From NCBI GenBank assembly GCA_910588885.1, contig CAJUSQ010000047.1, positions 1-19,703 of the forward strand: a stretch of 19,703 bases of DNA. Direction: 5' to 3'. The notes below the pieces were generated by a model. It had not been told where the DNA came from. It did no database searches and saw only the letters and a program-made list of their open reading frames with translations. This stretch comes from an uncultured Lachnospiraceae bacterium (GTDB lineage: Bacteria > Bacillota > Clostridia > Lachnospirales > Lachnospiraceae). The position numbers and the translations under genes were made by a program. Below are positions 15,141-19,703 of this stretch, piece after piece. Each line of letters opens with the position of its first letter. The first letter of the stretch is position 1.

Positions 15141-15509
15141 ATGCATGTAAATGAATCTGCAGAAAATTATTTAGAAACAATTTTGATTTTAAGCAAACGG
15201 CTCCCGGTGGTGCGGGCCGTGGATATTTCCGAGGAACTGGCTTTTAAAAAATCCAGTGTCAGCGTTGCCATGAAAAACCTGCGGGAAAAGGAGTATATTG
15301 AAGTAAATAAGTCCGGCTTCATCACCTTAACCGAAGCCGGACGTCAGATTGCAGAAATGATTTTAGAGCGACACGAGCTGCTTTCTTCCTGGCTCACGTC
15401 CCTGGGTGTAGACCCGGCCATTGCCGCCGAGGATGCCTGCAAGATGGAACATGTCATCAGCAAGCAGAGCTTCGAAGCCATCAAACGCCATACTGCCCCC
15501 TCTTCCTGA
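15141..15509 (+). CDS. DtxR-family metal-dependent transcriptional repressor, iron-type
   Basis: This 122-residue regulator has an N-terminal winged helix (about 1-68, with VDISEELAFKKSSVSVAMKNLR as the recognition region) and a helical dimerisation domain. It lacks the C-terminal SH3 domain, as is normal for small clostridial members, so it is not truncated. The metal-site residues visible are E12, H78, C100, E103 and H104. The CKMEH arrangement copies the Cys-x-x-Glu-His of iron-responsive DtxR, whereas Mn-responsive MntR has Glu at the cysteine position. N9 replaces the usual Met or Asp. AAGGAG lies 11 bases before the ATG. Divergence from the feo operon and shared palindromes suggest it represses feo when iron is sufficient. 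Confidence 0.9.
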   Translation: MHVNESAENYLETILILSKRLPVVRAVDISEELAFKKSSVSVAMKNLREKEYIEVNKSGFITLTEAGRQIAEMILERHELLSSWLTSLGVDPAIAAEDACKMEHVISKQSFEAIKRHTAPSS

Positions 15510-15510
15510 C

Positions 15511-15528
15511 ACTCCTGCCGGAGTCTTT
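15511..15528 (+). terminator. Weak terminator-like hairpin after the dtxR-family gene
   Basis: ACTCC (15511-15515) and GGAGT (15520-15524) pair around a 4-nt loop, followed by CTTT, directly after the stop codon at 15507-15509. The stem is short and the T-tract poor. Confidence 0.35.
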
Positions 15529-15632
15529 GGCCGACGGCTTCAATCCGTCTGATGCATCCCTTTCGGCCGACGGCTCCGATCCGTCCCACGCATCCCTTTC
15601 GGCCGACGGCTCCGATCCGTCCCACGCATTCC
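15526..15632. repeat. 36-bp tandem repeat, three copies, between convergent genes
   Basis: Units lie at 15526-15560 (35 bp), 15561-15596 and 15597-15632 (36 bp each). The last two differ by a single base; the first is diverged. Each contains GACGG and CCGTC separated by 7 nt, a small hairpin kept in unit one even though its loop and tail differ. The block fills the gap between the dtxR-family stop and the ABC permease stop at 15634. Confidence 0.88.
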
Positions 15633-15633
15633 T

Positions 15634-16422
15634 TTAGGCTGCAATGTCCTTTTTTCCATATATATAAAATCCAAGCCCCACAAACAGAACACTGATTAGG
15701 ATCCCCAGCCCGATCAGCCCCCATGCAAGCGTTTGGCCTGTGACAATTTCCGCCGCCTCCGTATAGGCGTAAGGCGTTGCATATTTCAAAAATCCGGCCG
15801 ATTTACTCAAGTTCCGGAGCAGATTCAGAAAATAGAGCAAAGCGGCAATTCCAAGGCCCAGTCCCAGGCTGCCCCGCCGTAAATAAGCAGATATGCCAAA
15901 GCAGATACAGGCAAGCTCTGCCTGCATCAGAAGAAAGGCCAGATGCAGCAGCCAGAATTCATTTCCCGGAAGCCCTTCCCCGATGGCAAAAAAGGACAGA
16001 AGGCCGCAGGCCGCGATCACTCCGTTGAACGCCAGCACCTGTACCAATACGGCCAGAAGCTTCTGCAGCAGTACCGTAAAACGGCTGACGGGGTGGGAAA
16101 ATAAAAATTCCGCCGTTCGCTCCTTCTCTTCCTTGGCCAGAATGGAAATTCCCAGAAACGCCGCAAAAAATCCCCCGCCGATACCCAGGATATTTCCGCA
16201 TTCAATCCCGTAAAATCCCATCGGCTCCCCCATACTTAGCCGATCCATCCCAAAAGCCGCCGAAAAACTGCCCATATTGGCAAACATATCCGATACGCTG
16301 TTTATTTCTTCCTGTATTTCCGGAAACAGAAAAACGCAGACTGCTACCAGGAATGCCGTAGCCCCCGTCCAGATTCCAAAGGGCAGAAGCCCCTGGCGGA
16401 TCTCCTTTTTCAAAATCGTCAT
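15634..16422 (-). CDS. ABC-2 type transporter permease
   Basis: This 262-residue membrane protein has about six hydrophobic segments, the first at about 14-33. Its middle region carries LAKEEKERTAEFLFSHPVSR, the cytoplasmic stretch after the second span that is typical of ABC-2 permeases working with NatA/CcmA-type ATPases. It forms the membrane half of a two-protein transporter with the ATPase encoded just upstream; the genes overlap by 4 bp (ATGA). Such pairs export drugs, lipids, ions or peptides, and nothing here fixes the substrate. It is the last gene of a TetR-controlled operon, followed directly by the 36-bp repeats. Confidence 0.87.
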   Translation of the reverse strand: MTILKKEIRQGLLPFGIWTGATAFLVAVCVFLFPEIQEEINSVSDMFANMGSFSAAFGMDRLSMGEPMGFYGIECGNILGIGGGFFAAFLGISILAKEEKERTAEFLFSHPVSRFTVLLQKLLAVLVQVLAFNGVIAACGLLSFFAIGEGLPGNEFWLLHLAFLLMQAELACICFGISAYLRRGSLGLGLGIAALLYFLNLLRNLSKSAGFLKYATPYAYTEAAEIVTGQTLAWGLIGLGILISVLFVGLGFYIYGKKDIAA

Positions 16423-17294
16423 ACCTGCTCCTCCTTTTCGTAATAATGCAGGAAAATTTCTTCCAAATCCGGTTCCGTTATCGTGAGATCCCGAAGGGGA
16501 AGCCGTGCCAGGATTTTTATAAGCGCCTGTATCTCCCCCTGATAAAGAAAACTGACGGAATCCCCAAAAACACTGACGTTCTTCGCCTCCAACCCCTCCG
16601 GCAGCGTCGCAGCGCCATGCAGCGTCACCCGCCGGGTGCCGGTCTTCGCAAGCTCCTCTACCTTCCCAAGGGCCGCAAGCCTTCCTTCTTTGATAATCGC
16701 CGCCCTGCTGCAGTGACGCTGTACCTCGGAAAGCACATGGGAGGATAAAAATATTGCCGCCCCTTCCCGGTTCCGTTCCTCCAGCAGCGTAAAGAATTCC
16801 TTCTGCATCAGAGGGTCTAACCCGCTGGTCGGCTCATCCAGAATATACAGCTTGGGCCGATGCTGCATGGCACAGACGATCGCCACCTTTTTCCGGTTCC
16901 CCAGGGACAATTCCTCAATCCGCTTTCCGGGATCCAGATCCAGCCTTTCACATAGCTTTCCGGCCTCTGCCCGGCAGTCCTGCTTCCGCAGCGCCGCCGA
17001 ATAGGAAATCATCTCCCCAACCCGCATTCGCCCGTAAAACATGGCTTCGGAGGGCATATATCCGATTTCATTCAGATACTCCTTCTCTTTTCCGCCAACT
17101 TCCCGGCCCAGTACAAGGGCATGACCGGAAGTTTTTCCAATCAACCCCAAAAGGGTCCGGATCGTGGTACTTTTCCCGGCGCCGTTCGGCCCGATAAATC
17201 CGAAATATTCCCCTTCCTTTATGGAAAGGTTCAAATCAATAATCCCCCGGGCCTTACCGTAATACTTGGTCAGCCCCTTCGTTTCAATTACCAT
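16419..17294 (-). CDS. ABC transporter ATP-binding protein
   Basis: This 291-residue cytoplasmic ATPase powers the neighbouring ABC-2 permease. Walker A GPNGAGKST is at 35-43, the signature LSLGNRKKV at 129-137, Walker B LYILDEPTSGLD at 149-160, and the switch histidine H186 lies in LSSHVLSE. A C-terminal extension (about 215-291) ends in EPDLEEIFLHYYEKEEQV, common in exporter-type ATPases. The ATG at 17294 was chosen because the nucleotide-binding domain begins there and AAGGAGG lies 9 bases upstream; a longer in-frame reading would overlap the TetR gene much further. As annotated the overlap with the TetR gene is 11 bp. Confidence 0.93.
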   Translation of the reverse strand: MVIETKGLTKYYGKARGIIDLNLSIKEGEYFGFIGPNGAGKSTTIRTLLGLIGKTSGHALVLGREVGGKEKEYLNEIGYMPSEAMFYGRMRVGEMISYSAALRKQDCRAEAGKLCERLDLDPGKRIEELSLGNRKKVAIVCAMQHRPKLYILDEPTSGLDPLMQKEFFTLLEERNREGAAIFLSSHVLSEVQRHCSRAAIIKEGRLAALGKVEELAKTGTRRVTLHGAATLPEGLEAKNVSVFGDSVSFLYQGEIQALIKILARLPLRDLTITEPDLEEIFLHYYEKEEQV

Positions 17295-17943
17295 CGCTTC
17301 TTTCCTCCTTACTGCTTCCTTCCAGATACTCCGGCCGGTAAAAACAGCGGCGCAGCGCATCCACATGCTCCAAAAACTCCTGGTTTGCCGCCGTAAGCTC
17401 CTGAATCTCCCATGTCCGTCCCTGAAACCGCTGCATAAAGCCTTCCGCCATCCACATTACGATATTCACGGCCTGCCTGGGCAGGATCCCTTCCCGAAAC
17501 TTCCTTTGATCCATCTGCCTTAGTATCCGTTCCATGCTTTCTTCATAGACTTCCTGATAGCTTCGCCTTGTTTCCGGCCGCACCTGAAGGCTTTCCTCAT
17601 AATAGGTACGAATCACAAACATCATAATATCCGGATGCTCCGAAAGAATCCGGAGCTTGCATGCCTGCACATCCACCAGAATCCGGAAGAAATCCGTTTC
17701 CCGGCTGTCCCGAAGCGCTGCCATCTGCCCCGTTACATATCCATAAGAATACTCCAGCAAATACAAGTACAGCCCTTTCTTATCTCCGAAATAATAAAAC
17801 AGCAGTCCCTTCGAGATCCCTGCACATTTTACAATTTCGTCGGCAGTGGCTTTTTTGTAATCATACTTTGCGAAAACATGCAGCGCACCGTTAATAATTT
17901 TATTTCGTTTTTCTTCCGGCAGTGCAAAAAAGCGCTCATTCAA
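17284..17943 (-). CDS. TetR/AcrR-family transcriptional regulator
   Basis: This 219-residue one-component repressor has an N-terminal helix-turn-helix at about residues 32-51 (ATADEIVKCAGISKGLLFYY), followed by FGDKKGLYLYLL, the standard TetR signature. The helical C-terminal domain (about 70-205) should bind an effector, unknown here. The start is TTG at 17943 with AGGAGG 6 bases upstream; no better ATG lies nearby. It is first in an operon with the ABC ATPase and permease, overlapping the ATPase start. Two matching palindromes over its promoter imply autorepression, so the transporter is probably induced by a ligand of this protein. Confidence 0.92.
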   Translation of the reverse strand: MNERFFALPEEKRNKIINGALHVFAKYDYKKATADEIVKCAGISKGLLFYYFGDKKGLYLYLLEYSYGYVTGQMAALRDSRETDFFRILVDVQACKLRILSEHPDIMMFVIRTYYEESLQVRPETRRSYQEVYEESMERILRQMDQRKFREGILPRQAVNIVMWMAEGFMQRFQGRTWEIQELTAANQEFLEHVDALRRCFYRPEYLEGSSKEERSDGN

Positions 17944-17989
17944 AGTTTTCCTCCTCCTGTTCCGTCAATCGAACACCGGAGCCTGTCGG

Positions 17990-18041
17990 ATTGACTATTT
18001 TAGTCAATTTCAGAATAACATAATTGACTGAATTAGTCAAT
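17990..18041 (-). promoter_or_regulatory. TetR operon promoter with two 19-bp operator palindromes
   Basis: Minus-strand TTGACT (18035-18040) and TATTCT (18012-18017), 17 bp apart with TGT before the -10, form a good promoter. The palindromes are 18023-18041 (ATTGACT-N5-AGTCAAT, over the -35) and 17990-18008 (arms ATTGACTA/TAGTCAAT, near the transcription start). Their centres are 33 bp apart. This is the classic layout of a TetR-type autoregulated promoter. Confidence 0.82.
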
Positions 18042-18111
18042 CAAAAAAATACCCTTGGCCAAACCGGATTGAAAAGGTCAGTTCCCATACCTGTCTGAAG
18101 ATCCTCCATGG

Positions 18112-18145
18112 ATAAAATAAAAATCAGCGCAGCTTAACGCTGCGC
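18112..18145 (-). terminator. Rho-independent terminator after the desulfoferrodoxin gene
   Basis: GCGCAGC (18127-18133) and GCTGCGC (18139-18145) pair perfectly around a 5-nt loop, followed on the minus strand by TGATTTTTATTTT. It lies about 95 bp after the stop at 18238 and upstream of the TetR promoter, isolating the two operons. Nothing else was seen between 18050 and 18112 apart from a short TTGGCCAA palindrome. Confidence 0.85.
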
Positions 18146-18179
18146 CAATCCTCGTTTCAACGGTTTTCTTACGTCCCCG

Positions 18180-18243
18180 TATCTGTTTTCCCTTATATCT
18201 CTATCTGCTTTCCCTTATGTCTCGTATCTATTTCCCCTTATGC
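18180..18243. repeat. Degenerate 22-23-bp pyrimidine-rich tandem repeat after the desulfoferrodoxin stop
   Basis: Three units begin TATCTGTTTTCCCTTA, TATCTGCTTTCCCTTA and TATCTATTTCCCCTTA, with imperfect spacers. The last overlaps the stop codon at 18238-18240. They lie between that stop and the terminator. Confidence 0.65.
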
Positions 18244-18612
18244 TTTCCAAAGGCCATGCAGATTGCAGTAAGCATACACGGCTTCCACCTCGTCCCCTTC
18301 ACAGAGGGCAAAGCATACCTCCGGCCGTTCTCCGGGGTTCAGAGCCTTCCGCTGGTTCCCCTGTTTTGTCTGAAGGGATACCCATTCGATATAATGCTCC
18401 GGCATCATGGGATGCTCCGCTGCACCTACCTGAACCTTTACCAGGTTCCCTTCTACGGCATAAACGGGAACATGCTTCTCCAATGCGGCATCTACCGTGC
18501 CCGGAATGATTTCTTTCATTTTCTGGCCGCAGCACATGATCGGAACCCCGGCATCCTTTACCAGGGCTGCAATATTTCCGCAATGCTCACAGATGTAAAA
18601 TTTTTGTTCCAT
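18238..18612 (-). CDS. Desulfoferrodoxin-type superoxide reductase
   Basis: This 124-residue cytoplasmic enzyme reduces superoxide to hydrogen peroxide without making oxygen, as suits anaerobes. The N-terminal desulforedoxin-like domain has C8, C11, C27 and C28 (CEHC and MCCG) for an Fe(Cys)4 centre. The catalytic domain supplies H47 (EKHVPVY, with the family's E-K pair at 45-46), H67, H73, C116 and H119 (YCNLHGLWK), the full Fe(His)4Cys ligand set. It is therefore a complete two-iron (2Fe) enzyme. GAGAGG precedes the ATG by 8 bases. It starts 42 bp after the DUF134-NifX gene and has its own downstream terminator, so the two are probably cotranscribed. Confidence 0.95.
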   Translation of the reverse strand: MEQKFYICEHCGNIAALVKDAGVPIMCCGQKMKEIIPGTVDAALEKHVPVYAVEGNLVKVQVGAAEHPMMPEHYIEWVSLQTKQGNQRKALNPGERPEVCFALCEGDEVEAVYAYCNLHGLWKA

Positions 18613-18654
18613 TTTAAATTCCTCTCTTTCTTTCAGATATTAAACAGTTTCTTT

Positions 18655-19446
18655 TTAGCGGCCCATGTCGGACCCGGCACATCCATGCTTCTCTTCCCCG
18701 CAGGAGCTGCCGCTTCTGCAGTGGTGGCCTTCCCCATGAGCATGATGGCTGCAGCGGACGTCCGGATCAAATGCCAGTTTTCCCGCCAGCAATGCCGCTA
18801 CTGCCTCATCCGTACTGCCGGATACCCCGCCATACAGACGGATTCCTGCTTCTGCCAAAGCCGCCTGTGCCCCTGCGCCGATTCCTCCGCAGATCAGGGT
18901 ATCTACCTTCCATTCCAAAAGCAGACCCGCCAGGGCCCCATGGCCGCTTCCTTGGGTATCCGCAACCTGGGTACCGGTAATTTTCCCCTCCTCCACATCA
19001 TAAATTTTAAACTGCTCCGTATGCCCAAAATGCGGGAATACATTTCCGTTTTCATAAGTAACCGCAATTCTCATAATCCTCTGTTCCTTTCTTTCCCCGG
19101 CAGCCCTTGCCGAATACTCCCTGCTGCAATTTTTACCGCAGTATTCCTTGGCAGAACCGTCGCAGAGCGCATAATTTCCGCCGGAAATACAAAGTGTTTT
19201 TCCATTGACAATACAATCCGCAATCTTTGTCCGGGCCCTTTCATACATTTCCGTAACGGTAGTGCGGGAAACCCCCATCTGCCTGGCGCATTGCTCATGG
19301 GTCCGCTTTTCATAATCAATCAGGCGGACTGCTTCAAATTCATCAACCGTAAGCAGAATCTGTTCCGCGCCACCCGCTCCGCAGGGAGCAAAGCTGTCAA
19401 ATTTCGGTTCAAAACAAATTTTCCTGCACCGGACCGGCCTTGCCAT
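18655..19446 (-). CDS. DUF134-type DNA-binding domain fused to a NifX/NifB-type iron-cluster-binding domain
   Basis: This 263-residue protein has a DUF134 domain at about 1-95 (MARPVRCRKICFEP start; sigma-70 region-4-like helix-turn-helix near 47-68, THEQCARQMGVSRTTVTEMY). A Cys-rich linker follows (C86, C95, C103, C107). A NifX/NifB/NafY-type domain spans about 125-228 (MRIAVTYENGNVFPHFGHTE), the fold that binds iron-molybdenum or iron-sulfur clusters. The last 30 residues are rich in His and Cys (C232 to C256), a probable metal-binding tail. The ATG at 19446 has GGAGG 7 bases upstream; the in-frame ATG at 19485 lacks one. An internal ATG at codon 125 is preceded by AAAGGA and AGAGG and could give a separate NifX-like product. 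No nitrogenase genes are nearby, so an iron-sulfur sensing role is more likely. Confidence 0.85.
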   Translation of the reverse strand: MARPVRCRKICFEPKFDSFAPCGAGGAEQILLTVDEFEAVRLIDYEKRTHEQCARQMGVSRTTVTEMYERARTKIADCIVNGKTLCISGGNYALCDGSAKEYCGKNCSREYSARAAGERKEQRIMRIAVTYENGNVFPHFGHTEQFKIYDVEEGKITGTQVADTQGSGHGALAGLLLEWKVDTLICGGIGAGAQAALAEAGIRLYGGVSGSTDEAVAALLAGKLAFDPDVRCSHHAHGEGHHCRSGSSCGEEKHGCAGSDMGR

Positions 19447-19480
19447 ACAAGCACCTCCATTTCCGACATATGACGATAAT

Positions 19481-19509
19481 ATCATACCACAGCAGCGTTA
19501 AAAATGCAA
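19481..19509 (-). promoter_or_regulatory. Sigma-A promoter of the DUF134-NifX/desulfoferrodoxin operon
   Basis: Minus-strand TTGCAT (19504-19509) and TATGAT (19481-19486) lie 17 bp apart with TGG before the -10. Two palindromes surround it: TATGA-N8-TCATA (19469-19486) over the -10 and TGTGA-N5-TCACA (19514-19528) just upstream of the -35. Confidence 0.75.
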
Positions 19510-19575
19510 GATTTGTGACTTCATCACAGCAGAATGCATTTTGTCAATAGTTATGCAACAACTTTTTGAAAAAAA

Positions 19576-19703
19576 TTAGGCCAGGTTCTTGATTTCCTCT
19601 TCAAAAAGTTGGGCGGAAGTCTTAAAACCCAAAATCCCCCTGGGGTAATTGTTTATCCAGGTTTCTATATACTCTATGTCCTTATCCTGCTTTTCCTCGA
19701 AGT
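19576..19703 (-). mobile_element. C-terminal end of an IS30-family transposase (5' part outside window)
   Basis: Reading the minus strand from the right edge gives FEEKQDKDIEYIETWINNYP followed by RGILGFKTSAQLFEEEIKNLA and a TAA stop at 19576-19578. The 'W-INNYPR-ILGFKTS-LFEEE' pattern is characteristic of the end of IS30-type DDE transposases, after the integrase core. Only about 42 residues are visible, so integrity cannot be judged. The element boundary must lie between here and the promoter at 19509; I could not identify its terminal inverted repeat with certainty. Confidence 0.75.

Noticed and set aside
15141..15509. dtxR-family gene as a truncated pseudogene
   Set aside because: At 122 residues it has complete winged-helix and dimerisation domains; small clostridial members commonly lack the SH3 domain.
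15344..15724. Minus-strand open frame of 126 codons with a 12-residue repeat (GCVGRIGAVGRK) across the 36-bp repeats
   Set aside because: It overlaps the dtxR-family gene in antisense and the ABC permease end in another frame. The protein repeat is a by-product of a repeat unit divisible by three, and no ribosome site was seen.
18217..19473. Plus-strand open frame of 418 codons
   Set aside because: It is antisense to the well-supported desulfoferrodoxin and DUF134-NifX genes and has no recognisable domain.
19534..19547. Complete outward promoter from the IS30-type element
   Set aside because: A consensus TTGACA is present, but no acceptable -10 occurs 16-18 bp downstream; the better promoter is at 19481-19509.

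Overview
The window looks like chromosomal DNA of a gut-type Clostridia (Lachnospiraceae-like) bacterium. The evidence is the YesM/YesN-type two-component pair beside an LplB/YtcP-type sugar ABC transporter, the FeoA-FeoA-FeoB-Cys-rich-protein operon with a short DtxR-type regulator, strong AGGAGG ribosome binding sites, some TTG starts, roughly half G+C, and an IS30-type transposase tail. Nearly all genes lie on the minus strand; only the partial gene at the left edge and the DtxR-type regulator are on the plus strand. Species assignment is inference.

Left region (about 1-10,400): after the tail of a WYL-type regulator comes a carbohydrate locus, read right to left. It runs GH2 beta-galactosidase-like enzyme (7721-10180), GH43 enzyme resembling exo-beta-1,3-galactanases (6807-7724), sensor kinase (4780-6534), AraC-type response regulator (3987-4799), lipoprotein solute-binding protein (2281-3867), and two permeases (1173-2102, 277-1161). 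Both glycosidases lack signal peptides and no transport ATPase is encoded. The simplest model is that a galactose-containing oligosaccharide is sensed outside, imported with a shared ATPase encoded elsewhere, and cut in the cytoplasm. Inverted repeats sit in the leaders of the kinase, binding-protein and permease genes.

Middle region (10,396-11,906): a two-gene unit of a HAD phosphatase and a CPBP-family membrane protease, driven by a good sigma-A promoter. Then (11,963-15,509) comes the ferrous-iron uptake operon feoA-feoA-feoB-small Cys-rich membrane protein, ending in a clear terminator. It is divergent from a DtxR-family regulator whose metal site looks iron-type. Three TTA-N8-TAA-like palindromes, two over the feo promoter and one before feoB, are candidate operators.

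Right region (15,526-19,703): a TetR regulator, ABC ATPase and ABC-2 permease form an overlapping operon with two near-identical 19-bp palindromes over its promoter. A DUF134-NifX/NifB-like fusion protein and a desulfoferrodoxin (superoxide reductase) follow, and the window ends in the C-terminus of an IS30-type transposase. Iron import, an iron-type regulator, an iron-sulfur-related protein and superoxide reductase are therefore close together.

A recurrent oddity is short tandem repeats of about three copies, with unrelated units of 16, 36 and about 22 bp, placed directly after minus-strand stop codons, plus a 15-bp in-frame triplication in the binding protein. I see no CRISPR array, tRNA, rRNA, phage or defence system. 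The gene families are known; the least described material is regulatory and repeat structure.
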